This document shows positions 11,950 through 23,212 of a stretch of 64,000 nucleotides of DNA, piece by piece; within the stretch, counting starts at the first letter, position 1, and each line of letters begins with the position of its first letter. The DNA is taken from NCBI GenBank assembly GCA_030490835.1, contig CM059975.1, positions 60,193,174 to 60,257,173 on the forward strand, in the 5' to 3' direction. This DNA is from Annona cherimola (Eukaryota > Streptophyta > Magnoliopsida > Magnoliales > Annonaceae). The notes below the pieces were generated by a model. The model saw only the letters and a list, made by a program, of their open reading frames with translations. It was not told where the DNA came from and did no database searches. Made by a program: the position numbers and the translations under genes.

Positions 11950-12447
11950 TAATGATTAATTTTTAATATGGATAAAACTATATCTATTAATCCTATGTGA
12001 TCATAGTTATGCTATATACAAATCAACTTTATATCATTTATTCATATGGGAATATAGTAAGTGAATGAAGTCTAGTTAGATTTATACATATTGGAAGATA
12101 TATATGAATATTATTGACCTTAGATCATTAAATCTCTGCACAAATCATCAAGACGGAATCATTATAGTGTAGTCTTAAGCCAAGGGATTTGTAACTCTCA
12201 ACTATTTAATTATCTCTTTAAAGAAATTCACTCATTCTACTCTACTCAATGGTTGTTAGTTTAATTTATTTTTACTTAGCACCTTTATATGATAAAATTC
12301 ATTTCAATTAATTCATAAGTGGAAAATGGATTTTTGGTTGTGTTACATTGACTCTCTCTTCTCTTGAGATTAACATTCTACTTACCTTATATTACTTGAT
12401 ACGACATATATACTTGCATAAAAGTGAGCAAGACATGTAGCCGCTCA
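11950..12447 (+). repeat. LTR fragment O related to N and M
   Basis: Reverse complement of the 23213-23950 part of M's LTR, with blocks such as TTAATATGGATA and TACTTGCATAAAAGTGAGCAA. It ends CCGCTCA, corresponding to M's GCTCGTCA end. The left side is truncated against LTR J. The following TTTGGC (12455) may be a worn Tat/Athila-type primer site, but this is weak. Confidence 0.55.
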
Positions 12448-12479
12448 TCCCTAGTTTGGCATCTGATTGAGATGTAACT

Positions 12480-13930
12480 ATTATCAGCTTAACCCTGAAT
12501 TTTTGGGCTTAACCTTGAATTCGGTTATTTTAAAAAATTTTGGGCTAGTTCAAAAACTTAACCCTGAATTTGTTTAGTTTCCTTGAATGAAACAAATAGA
12601 GCTAATAAGAGAGAGAGAGAGAGGGCACGTGCAAAGGAAATAAAAAATAATCACCCAATGACACATAGAGAATTATAGTGGTTTGGGAAATAATTCTACT
12701 CCACTCTTCCAAATATATATATATTCTTTTTTTTATCTTGGATCCCACTATCGTATCAATAATATAACTAGAGTCTCAACTCTTTTATATATATTAGCTT
12801 TAAGGGGCCGTTGTAATAAATTCATAAGAAGTTTGTGAGTGTCACTCCAACCAAATACTACTTGTTGCTCCCCTTGGCCAGAGTCTCTAATACCAAGCCA
12901 AGTAATCAAATACAATAAAAAAGTTATAAATAAAATAAATCTACATAGTATAAAGATGTGTAAATAGTGAGGCGCAGCAGCAAGCTCTAAGAGTTGAAGA
13001 AGATAAATAGACTTGAAGTTTTTGTAATAAACTTTGAGAGACTTGCTTGAAAATCAATTAATGAGATCTCCAAAGCTTGTAGATGGGAAGGTTGAAGCTC
13101 ATTCAATTATCTAGTTCACCCCTTCAATGTGACTCCATGTCCTTTAAATAAATGTGAAGAAAACTTGAATGTTGTGTGGTAAGTGGAGTACATTTAATGC
13201 GTTAGCCTTCAAAAAATTACATTTAATGTGTCAACGTTCAAAAAATTTGTGGCCGTTATAACCCAAGTTGCACTTGGAGTTGAATTGGCTTAGGAATTTA
13301 CCTAAGCCATATACTATAGTCGATTTAGCTAGCAACTTTAGTACATCAAATTTTTCTAATGAGTTTTCCTTCAAGCCTTAATCTTCAACTTTTATGTGGA
13401 GTTGACATGGGACTTTACCTAAGTCGCAAATGAAGTTGACTTGGCCTTTAACTTCACTATGTTTTGGAGTTGTAAAAATTTAAATCTTTCTTTTTTAAGC
13501 CTTCCTCTTTCCAAGTCTCAGTACTTTGTCGACTTCGCATTAGACTTGACCCAAGTTGCAAATGGAGTCAACTTGAGATGTAACTTTGTATCATGTACTT
13601 GTGAGATTTTCTTCTTATCTTCACCTAAGGCTCCAAGTCCCATGATCTAGGTCAATTTTTGACCCGACTTCACCCAAATTACATGTGGAGTGACTTAAGG
13701 TTGACTTCAAACCTAAAAATGCAATCAAATTTTTTTAGAGGTTAATGAGCTCCAAGTCGCAATCAAATTCGATTTAGTAATGACTTCACCTAAGTCATAT
13801 GCTGAGTTGACTTGGGACGCGACTTCGGTTATAAAATCTCATGCTAAACCTTCTATCTTCAAAATCACATTTCAAGTTGATAGTCTAGTCAACTTGGGTT
13901 CTGACTTGACCCAAGTCGATCTTAGAGTCA
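12480..13930 (-). repeat. Degenerate copia LTR K, minus strand
   Basis: It follows the B LTR order in the same direction: a CTACTCCACTCTTCCAA block near 12700, a CACTCCAACCAAATACTAC block near 12845, worn AAGTTGAC and AAGTCGAC dyads from 13260 to 13930, and ACATTTAATGCGT near 13188. The first tens of bases hold a short internal repeat of CTTAACCCTGAATTT. The true start is uncertain and the end is truncated. Confidence 0.65.
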
Positions 13931-13935
13931 ATTTG

Positions 13936-14440
13936 TGTGAAATCCAGGATTTTAAGCTTAATGAATATAGTTGAAATTGTTTAAGGAGGAAATTGAAAGT
14001 TTTAAGAAATGAAGATGATTAAATTATATGTCTTTGATTAAGATGAATGGGATTAAGGTAGCCAATTAAGCAAGGTGATTAAGTTAATCACTTTTGCTTA
14101 AGTGTCTACAAGAGGACAAAAACCACTATAAGACAAAAGTAGAGTAGAGAATGGTGAGGTGGCATACTAATTAATGCCCCATTTTCATTTTGATTTTTGA
14201 TTAATTATTTGATTAATTCATATCTTATGATACATAAGTTGGATCGGATGAAATTTGAATGAAAAGCCTAAGTTGACATGCTCTACATGATGAATGGAGT
14301 GGATTACGAAAAATATGATTGGAAATGTGTTAAACAATTAGAGATTTCATGAGATTTTATGAATTAAATTGAATGGCTAATATCTTAGTCTATGGTTATC
14401 ATATTGAGATGAAAATTTTTATGAAAGGGTAAATCTATAC
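13936..14440 (+). repeat. 5' fragment of a gypsy-type LTR
   Basis: Starts TGTGAAATCC and is similar to the first roughly 500 bp of LTR I, including the closing block TGAGATGAAAATTTTTATGAAAGGGTAAA against TGAGATGAAATTTGTCATAAACGGGTAAA in I. It stops abruptly where element L's pol remnant begins, so it is truncated. Confidence 0.5.
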
Positions 14441-14910
14441 AGAGTCTTAAGCTTCCATCTTTCTTCCTTATGAATAATACTGGAGCTCCCTAAGGTGATA
14501 TGTTGGGTCTAATAAAACTTTTATCTAGAAGCTCTTGTATTTGAGTTCTTAACTCAGTCATTTCAGCTGAAGCCATTTGATATGAAGTCTTAGATATCGG
14601 GTATGTCCAGTATAACCTCAATCACCATGTCCATTTCTCTTTCCGGAGGTAAATTTGTTAATTCCTTTAAAAAAATCTAGAAACTCCTTGACCACCAGGA
14701 TTTAATCTATTTCCACTTTCTTTCCTTCCTTCCTTTTACATTGACTGATACCAAATAAGCTTGGCATTGTTGGCGGACCATCTTTGCCCCTTCATGGATG
14801 TTATCAGTATAGTAGAATTCTCATGCTGTCTTAGTCTGCCAATAACTATGTCTCCATCTTAAGCTGCTTCGAATTACTCCTTTTTATTTTTGCAATCAAT
14901 GGTGGATCCC
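14441..14910 (-). pseudogene. pol: Element L pol fragment (protease end to RT start)
   Basis: On the minus strand, near 14450-14600, the translation reads [20 protein letters not shown], then SP-stop-GAPVLFIRKKDGS. This is the start of a Ty3/gypsy reverse transcriptase with its conserved SPWGAPVLF tryptophan changed to TAG. Toward 14910 the frame gives IDCKNKKE, which continues the WLS motif of the protease at 20016 across the insertion of LTR I. The remainder of RT, RNase H and integrase is missing; the left edge is truncated. Confidence 0.8.
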
Positions 14911-15947
14911 TATGATACCCAAACCCAAGTAGGAAAATTAGACATGTAAATGTGACTTATTTATTATTTGGTTGAATTATTGGTTTTACGGCTATCAATT
15001 AAGAGAGGTAATTAAATTAATCACCATAGCTCAATAAGGGTCAATGTGACTAAAGAGACCCAATGAGAGTTAGAAAATGTAGATATGTTGTGAATAATTT
15101 TCTCATATATTATTATTTAATTAATAGAGATTATGATGATAATTATGGATTTAAGGTATTAAATGTTAGAAAATTCATAACTTGACGCCTATAAGGCAGA
15201 AGAAGATGAAATTTGAAAAGTAAGCAATAACGATGTACTCAATCTTATGAATGGATTATATTATGAAAATTTTGATGAGATTAGGGTGATAATTATTTAT
15301 TTTCATCTAAATCCAAAAGATAATTTCAAATGGCCATAACTTATGCTAGAAAGGTCAATTTGAGATGAAATTTGTCATAAACGGGTAAAACGATATGGGT
15401 AACTTATGGATGGGTTTGATTAAGCTAATTATTATTAAAAAGTTCTTAATCACAAAAGGATGAAATCCATTGACTTTTATTCTCAAAAAGTAGCCTAGCA
15501 TTAATGGAAAAGTCAACCCATTAATGAGGTGATTAAAGGATCCAAATGAGGTGGCTTAAGGAGGATTTTTTGGAGGATTTTTGCGTTTTTAAAAATTAAA
15601 AGAAATCCATGAAATATCAAGGGTGTTTAATGTCATGGGTATAAGCTAGATGTGGTAGCCATAAATGGCTCAAAGAGGTGGCATACATCTAAATGGGCTA
15701 CATGACTAGGGTGGATAAATGACATTAATATGGGGCAGATGTTGATGGCATAAAATGCCAAAATCAATGCCACATGGGGCGTGATCAAGGTGGACAGCAA
15801 CATATGCTGATTTGAGCAGATTTTTGATATTTTAAAAATCTGTTAAATGTGTATTTTACTTGGGTAAAAAAGTGACAACACATTAGAGGATAAGTATACA
15901 TTAAATTACCCTCAAAATGAGTTAGATAAGGTAAGATAAAAATCTCT

Positions 15948-15986
15948 TTATATAAAAGGGAGAGAGAGAGAGAGAGAGAGAGAGAC
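15948..15986 (+). promoter_or_regulatory. TATA box and GA tract in LTR I
   Basis: TTTATATAAAAGGG is followed directly by an uninterrupted (GA)n run of about 26 bp. The layout fits the core promoter and transcription start of an LTR; activity is inferred only. Confidence 0.45.
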
Positions 15987-17711
15987 CAAGGGACATTCAC
16001 TTGGGGAAAATTGAGAGAGAGAGAAAAAAAAAAGTCCAGCAGCTTGGACGTCCAAGGCAGAGGAGGAAAGGAAGAAAAAGAAGAAGGAAAAAGGAGGAAA
16101 AGGGAAGCAACTAAGCTAGGAAAGACTTGAGCAAAGTCTCGTAAACTGAAGTAAGTATGAATCAAGTTTTGATTCATTTAATTCTAAGTTTTCTAACTTC
16201 ATTTATGGGTCTTAAATTTGATCCATAATAAACCCTAAATGATGAGTTATGGAGCCCTTAATTAGGATACTAAATGAGGAATGAATGAAAGGAATTGAAT
16301 CAAGGGTTCAAGGAAGCTATACATGATGTTAGGGTTGATTTCAACCCATATACCAGCTGGAATTTTTTCTTAAATTCCAATTAATGTTGCTGTTTTAAGC
16401 ATGTTTTATGTTTGAGTTATGATTAATGATTCCATGATTTATATATGTTGGATTGAGAATGATTTAAGTACCTTAGAAAGGTAAAACCTAAAGTGGACAA
16501 CATGATGAAAATTCCACTCTTTTGAGATGGATTTGGGATATGAATTAAACCAATTGATAAATGGATGGTTTAAAGGGTAAAATATCCTAAATTTAGGGCA
16601 CATGGGACATCCAACAAGGGCTGAAATGAAAAGGCAAAAATCTGATTTTTTGGAACCTAAGATATGGACATCCAAGGGTGGCCAAAATGTGCATGAAAAG
16701 TTGCTGTTTTAGGAAACTAAGTTTATAGACTTTAAATGCATGAAAATATCCTTAATATGGGATAATAAAAGTATGATTAAGGGCTGAAATTAAAGGTTTA
16801 AAAATCTGTTATGGAACATATGTTAAGAAGGACGTTGAAAGTGGGAAAGAACGGTAACAAAGTTGTTGTTTTTGGAACCCTACAATTAAATTATAATCTT
16901 ATTAAAATACCCTAAATTACGTGCTAATTAAGTGTTTTAATTATGCCATAATGGAGGATAAGTTTTTGTTTTGGAAAAGATTGAAAAACACATATTATAT
17001 GTGTAGTTAAAAGGGTGCACATAAAGGGTATGTATGGCAAGGTTGAGAAATACCTAGGTATGGTTTGCTAAAAGGCAAAAATGAATGGAAATGTGATTAA
17101 ATGGCAAAGTAAGGTGCTATTTTGTTAATAATTTGAAATCTCAAAATTTGAGATTAATATATAAGGCTTAAACTATCAAGTATGTGCCTAAAGTGAGCAC
17201 CGATATGAGAACTGAGAAAAATAAATGATAAATTTTGAATGGGAAGCAATGGGCTTCTATATGATAAGAAAATGAAAGATCATTATATGTTTAAAATTTT
17301 ACCCTACATAAGGATATTAAAAATGAAAGGAATGAATAGATAATATGTTGTATAAGCTACGTTGCTATGTATGAATACTCGACTTGGCATACAAGTGGGT
17401 TATGTATGTTAATGAAAAGCATGAGGGTTGGAAAACTAAGTTATATGCAAGCATATAAATTTTTATGTATGAATGCAGTGTCATTCTTATGTAGATGTTT
17501 AAATTGTTTCTAAGATTGTTTAAGGATGGTCATTCCTTATTTCAACATGTTATTGAAACGTTATTTTAACTATGACAAATGATTTGTTAACGATTTATCA
17601 AAAGGGTTGAGAAACTATGGTTCACATGTTGTTTATGAAAATCATGCTAGCATGTCCAAGTTCATGGTGCACAGGATATTAGGTTCACTTTAAAGGTGTA
17701 AGCAGACCGAT

Positions 17712-19209
17712 TGTGAAACCCTGACCGTATACGCGTCATTTCGAGATTTGTAACCCGAAATTCTTTTGTAATTATTTTTATGATAAATGAAAATTCATGA
17801 ATTATATTAATGGATATGTGTATTAGAGGTTTAAATAATTTAACCCACATGAATAGTACACGTGAATACTAAATGTGAATAGTAACTGAGGATTAAGACA
17901 CGGATTAAGAGTTAATCACTTGGATTAACCAATCACAAAAAGAAAAAATAGAGATTTAATCACTACAGGACGAAATAGCAATTCTTTTGGATATTTTAAT
18001 CCAAATTTGGATTTTTGTGGAAAAATAAAGAAAAATTCATAATTTGCAATCCGGGCGTCGGATTTCGTTAAATTTTTTTATGGATGGTTAAAAATTCATG
18101 ATGGACATGATGAATGGGTTAAGATGTGATGAAAATCACAAATCAATGGTCAAGATGATTCGTCAAATGAAGATAAAAAAGTAACCCAACTTTACATTAA
18201 TTAACTTTCGACGTTTTATTTAAAATAAATAATTAAAAAATAAAAAAATTAAATGCAAATGCAGCTGCAGCAGAGGGTGGTTGGGAGGTTTGACCAAGAT
18301 CAATGGTCCATGATCATCATCATCTTTAATCAACGGCTAGGATTTATTTAGCTTAAATTAAATAATTTTAAAAATAAATAAAAAATAGGGAAGCATAGGG
18401 GGGCTGGAGCAGGCCTAGGGTGGCTGCAAAAAGCTCCATGTATTTTTCAAAATTATAAAGAAATACCAATTTATAATTAAATACCTCAAAGCTAGGGGGT
18501 AAATTCCAAATTCTTGAAAAATCAAACCCTATAAATAGGGCAGCAGGGGGGACATCCAAGGCACAATGAATCCTAACTCCACTTGAGCCATTCCAAGTTC
18601 CCAAACTTTTTCACACGTCGAAGGAAGAAAAGGAGGAAGTTAGAGAGAGAAAGGGTGAAAAAAGTGGGATATCTCCATTTCGGGTAAGTGATTTCTACCC
18701 AAATTTATTTTGGATGTCAACTAGGGTAAAACCATGCTTAGATAATGCCTAATCATGAGAAAATAAGTATAGATATAATTCTTAATTGGAATTATGCCAA
18801 AACATCAAAAATTTGGAGCGAAGATAGAGCATTCGGGAAAATAGCATATGATATGTGAAAATAATGCTCTAAAATTTATAAATAATGATTTCAAATGTAT
18901 GAATATGATAAATATGATGTTGGAATGATGATATATTAATTTCATAATTTTTGGAATTAAGGATTATGCTTAAGTGAATTTATGTTGATTTTTAATATAT
19001 GGAGAAAGTGAATTTTTTTAGCCAAGTAAATGATGATAAATTCAAAATTTATAAAATTTTCCATGATATAATAAGCATAAGCTATGTCATGGTATTTTTT
19101 ATTTTTGGAAAAAATGTCAATTTTTGGAACCCATGAACAGTAACCACATTTCTGTAACAGTAACTTCGGATGAGGCACCCTCCCTAAGATGGGACTTCAG
19201 GGCGCCACA
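17712..19209 (+). mobile_element. Solo LTR H (gypsy type), shortened
   Basis: Starts TGTGAAACCCTGACC and ends AGGGCGCCACA, with a perfect CCGAT duplication at 17707-17711 and 19210-19214. Its 1498 bp resemble the first part of LTRs E and G (3.2-3.5 kb) but the second half is largely absent, so it is a deleted or short variant. It sits inside LTR I. Confidence 0.85.
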
Positions 19210-20015
19210 CCGATTGTCCCCATTTAGTGTGACCAACTCGCAAAGATAGGCCAAAGGTTGGTGGCACCCTCCCTAAGATGGGAAAAGACGAAGATGGATA
19301 GTGGTCTAGCTAGCATACCGTCCTATGATGTTCATGTTTCATGATAATGCATTGCATTATTTATGATATACCTATGATGGGTATAATGGTTCATGTTTTT
19401 CATGATACACCCACAAGTGGGTATAATGATGTTTTCCTAGAAGCTATTTAAATGAAAAATTTTGCCTGCAAAATGAATTGCCTAAAAAATTATGCAACTT
19501 GCTTACTGAGTTATACTCACAATTTGTTTTCAAAATCCTAAGACAGGTGAAAGGACAAAGGCAATGAGAAGCACAGGTTAAATGAAGATTGACATCTCTA
19601 TGAATCTTTGTGCATGTTTTATGTATGGAAAGATGTGCTATGAATTAAATGATTGCTGCTTGTTGCAGTTGATGTGATTTACACTGTGGCGTATGATGAA
19701 GTGATGAAATTTTTTTAAGGACAATTGATGAATGTATAGCAAATGATGAATATATGTTTCGCTATGCTATGAAGGATATAGGATTTATGATATATAATGA
19801 ATATATCAGGACTTTATAATCGTCTGGATAGGCAAATTAATGTGAAATTGAACATGAATGATGTGATTAACTCCTATGGAGTAAATTGTAAATGATTAAT
19901 TATCAAATAAATCCCGTCGTGTGATAGGGCAACAATCCTGACCACATTTAATAATCAATAACGGTCCCGGAGTAAGGCTTAGGATTTATCGCTCGGTTTG
20001 GGGCACCACACTCCC

Positions 20016-20280
20016 CATTAACTTAGCCAATCTATTTCCAAAATCACATCAAACTCCATCATTGGTAACTGGATTAGGTCAGCTTCTAATATCATGGACC
20101 CTATCCTAACCGGACACACCTTACATACTTGGCTAGTACTAGCTAACCTGTACACAGGGGATTCTACATGTTTTATATTATTTGTTTCCTCTACGGGCAA
20201 TGAATACGTGGTTATATATTGGCAGGCTATAAATGAGTGGGTAGGATAGAATCAAACAAAGCTACTGCAGAATTTCTTAA
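20016..20280 (-). pseudogene. pol: Element L protease fragment
   Basis: The minus-strand frame reads ALFDSILPTHSFI and then ADLIQLPMMEFDVILEIDWLS, the Ty3/gypsy retropepsin pattern (usually FDSGATHSF ... DVILGMDWLS). The catalytic glycine of DSG is isoleucine here, and a TAA follows WLS. The gene is split at this point by LTR I and resumes at 14910. Confidence 0.8.
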
Positions 20281-20318
20281 AATATGACCATACTTGTAAC
20301 CACCTTTTCTTCTTACTT

Positions 20319-21710
20319 CTATGACTCTGTACGAGTCAATGTATGCACGTGCACCAGGTTAGTAGAAGTAGCCTGTCGCTTATCAGTCATAGTTAGCCTT
20401 GGCCGGGCTGGTCTTTCTCGCCCTTGTGCTATTTGTGCCTTATTTGGACAATTTAAGAAAATATGCCCTACTTGGTCACAAAAAAAACACATGATAACCT
20501 TTGCTTCTCCTGTTCCACACTCCTTGTCTATGTGATCCATCTGCCCACACTTGAAGCATTTGTTTGATCCTTTCAAACATTCTCCCAGGTGGTACTTTTG
20601 GCACTTTTTACACAGTGGGGAGCTTTTCATCTTGGAAGTACCTTTTTCCTTTTCCATTCCCCCTTTCTTACTCTTTTCCCTTCCCATTTCTGCTTTCTTG
20701 ACACCCGGGCTGAAAATTTTCTGCCCTTGCCTCAACTCTTGAGTTCTCAATGCCTCCACTTCTAATGCCCTTACCCTTTTGAGACTCGATGCATAATCCT
20801 TAATCAGCGAAGGTGTAAGGCTCTCCCTTAGATATGACCTCAATCCTTGTTGAAATCTTTGTGCCTTATTTTCTGGCACATTAACGTCCATGGCATGTAT
20901 CTCACTAAGGCATTGAGCTTGGTGCCATATTCCATGACTGACATCCTTCCTTGATATAGTCGTTTAAACTCAATCACCTTCTGACTTTGGAGTCCCACTG
21001 GAAGGTATTCCTTATTGAACTCCTCAACAAAGGTCTGCCAAGTCACTTCTTCCAGGTGAGGCTAGTGATCAACATAATCTCCCACCACTCATGGGCGTCT
21101 TTAGCTAGCAAATGAGTGGCACATAAGACCTTTTGTCTATCATTGCATGGAGATATCCTAAATAACTTTTTGATCTCTGTCATCCACCGTTCAGCTTACA
21201 TAGGGTCGAATTCGCCTAGGAACTTGGGAGGACATTGAGCTAAAAAAACATTAATGGCTCTCCTATCTGCTTGCAATATATGATTTTCATCTCCCACTGG
21301 TGTCTATGTGGGGGTAGGATTAGCCGTTTGTGTGGGTCCTTTTCTCTCATTACCACCCACTGCACTTGTTGGGTCTTTTCCCATAAGCCTTGGATTATAT
21401 CCACAGTCCAGGTTGTCCATTTTCGAGTAGCCTGCTGCATCGCCTCCTTTACAGCCGCAGCTACCCTTTCCTCAATCATCCTTGCCTGTCTCATTTCATT
21501 TTTATTTTCAACATTTGGTTCTGGGCTTATGTTTTCTCGTCATTGACAAGTCCTTGGGTTTTACCCTCTTGGTCCTGGTCTAGGTCGTTTAATCCCATTA
21601 CTTTTTTCTTTAGCTTCACACTGACTTGGAATTTCATCCTCCGCTATTGTCTTTCCTTTGTTCTGCCTAATTCTTGCCCATGTGTTAGCCACGGTGCTTT
21701 TGCTATATTC
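20319..21710 (-). pseudogene. gag: Element L gag (chromovirus-like), broken
   Basis: Several frames together give a Ty3/gypsy gag. An N-terminal part (NTWARIRQNKGKTIAEDE) is at about 21690-21560. The middle has EERVAAAVKEAMQQ (about 21470) and the capsid-like part TFVEEFNKEYLP, then FKRLYQGRMSVMEY (about 21040-20960). At the C terminus are three zinc knuckles, CKKCQKYHLGEC, CFKCGQMDHIDKEC and CFFCDQVGHIFLNC (20530-20400). Stop codons and frame changes interrupt it at least near 21545, 21240 and 20890. The knuckle series and capsid motif fit the Tekay/Del chromovirus group; that placement is inference. Confidence 0.82.
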
Positions 21711-22063
21711 AAAAACACGCTAACATAGCTTTCATTTATGATTAGGGTTAAATCATATCATGCATAAACCATCATCATTCAATTAATTCATCATAACTAT
21801 ATCATTTATCATAATGCAATACTAGTCATGTCATTCTTAATCATTTATCAATAAAAACATTCATAACCATTCATGACCTTTCTTTTCACAAATTTATGAT
21901 TTCCAAACATAGCAGCTTCATATATACATCACAAACATTCATACATAAACATTCACATAATTCACGAATTTAAACATTCCATCTTATAACAAAAGTTTCG
22001 CCACATCACCATATAATACACATATACACATCATAAAACGAAGAAAGTTTTCGCTATAGTCAT
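21711..22063. other. AT-rich stretch without a gene
   Basis: Repeated CATTCAT and CATCATTC-type words and no sustained frame. By position it would be the leader upstream of element L's gag, but no methionine-tRNA primer site was found here. Confidence 0.4.
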
Positions 22064-22240
22064 CTATCTTCCTCCCCTTAGATAACGCCTACGACTAAGT
22101 GGCACCTGTGTAGGCTCATCGGTAATAGTGCTGGTATCTGACCAGTCGAGAAGGTTCTCGTTATCACTATCATCATCACTTTCTTCTTCGAGTTTGATGA
22201 ACTCCTCTATAAGGTCATCGTCATCATTTTTACTTCCCAT
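22064..22240 (-). CDS. Short acidic reading frame, unknown
   Basis: A 58-codon frame from ATG at 22240: MGSKNDDDDLIEEF, an acidic run rich in D and E, then LLDWSDTSTITDEP and a basic end SRRRYLRGGR before the stop. I do not recognise the family. It lies upstream of element L's gag on the same strand, so it could be a leader frame or a remnant of the element. It may also be chance. Confidence 0.25.
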   Translation of the reverse strand: MGSKNDDDDLIEEFIKLEEESDDDSDNENLLDWSDTSTITDEPTQVPLSRRRYLRGGR

Positions 22241-22250
22241 ATCTATGGAC

Positions 22251-22915
22251 TGTTGAGTCACATTTATGTTATGAATTTTGATTATTAATAGAGAAGAATT
22301 TGAGTGTTTAACATATTTTAAATCATATTTTGATTGATTTAGCTTTACAAAGCATAAAACACTCACGATTAACTGATTTGTGTAAAGCAGAAGGAATATG
22401 TACAATTTTGGTATACAACATAGACAAATTGATAAACATCGATGAAAGTGGGAGTAAATTGCAAATTCAAGACTCAAATCTGAAGCAAAACTACATTTCT
22501 AGCAAGGCACTATTCATACGCAGTTACTGTTCATGCATTACTATTTGCGCACTATTACTGTTCATGCGCAAATTACTATTCATTCCAAGTTACTGTTCAC
22601 GCCCCTCACTTCTATATAGACACTTGTGAAGAACATCTTAATGCATCTGAGAACATCCTGAGAGCTTAAGATGAGGTCTGGAGAGTGAGAGAAGGCGTAG
22701 AGTACGAGACAAGAGGAGAGGCGGCGAGTTGCTTGAGGTGCTCGAGACACCATTGGGCTTCCAATCAATAAACTTTCCTTTTCTTCTTCTATTTTGGTTT
22801 AGTTGTCTTTTTTGTGATGGACTTTAAATATAATATTATTTTGTATTTGATTTTTATTATAAACATGCTAGGCTAAACCCTTAATCTAAGGTTTAGGATG
22901 TAACATACGTATAAT
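22251..22915 (+). repeat. LTR-like block with TATA box and AATAAA
   Basis: Bounded by TGTTGAGTCA and GATGTAACA. It carries repeated TACTGTTCATGC-like words (22500-22605), a TATA box CTATATAGA (22612-22620) and AATAAA (22767-22772), spaced as in an LTR read on the plus strand. No matching target duplication or primer site was found, so its identity is uncertain; it might instead be the minus-strand 5' LTR of element L. Confidence 0.3.
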
Positions 22916-23212
22916 ATGGTGGATATTGTGGTTTGATTTATTTATGACTGATATTATGTGTTAATTTAATATCTTGTGATTTAATGCTTGCTTCGTGTGA
23001 AGGCCTACACTTTGGCAACGATTTTCACATATTAGGTGATGGAACCGAAAGGTAGAAGTCTAAAACGAAAATCAAGATATTAAACCTGGAAATCTAAGAC
23101 CATGAGAATAGGCATGATGATCTTGAGGAATTCCATGAACTTCCATAGAACTTAATAGATTCGAATTGACTTAATCCCATGAGAATAGGTGGTTAAGAAG
23201 ATTAGAGTACGC
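22916..23212 (+). repeat. Unclassified repeat, left flank of M
   Basis: Contains the block CCATGAGAATAGG twice (23100 and 23179). It continues after M at 26474, and the last five bases (TACGC) are M's target site. No gene is seen. It resembles LTR-type DNA, but the lineage cannot be told. Confidence 0.35.

Larger units (their letters stand above)
14911..20010 (+). mobile_element. Solo LTR I (gypsy type), split by solo LTR H
   Basis: Starts TATGATACCC (a TG-to-TA change) and ends GGGCACCACA. Without H it is about 3.6 kb. The flanking bases ATCCC (14906-14910) and CTCCC (20011-20015) are a duplication with one mismatch. Joining the flanks restores the spacing expected between the WLS and IDC motifs of the element L protease, which independently supports the boundaries. 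No internal domain or second LTR is present. The ends resemble those of element F's LTRs. Confidence 0.8.

Noticed and set aside
21271..21728. Plus-strand frames opposite element L gag
   Set aside because: They are antisense shadows of the zinc-knuckle gag on the minus strand.
22251..22915. A cellular gene promoter with TATA box and polyadenylation signal
   Set aside because: No exon-like frame lies between or after the signals, and the spacing fits an LTR better.
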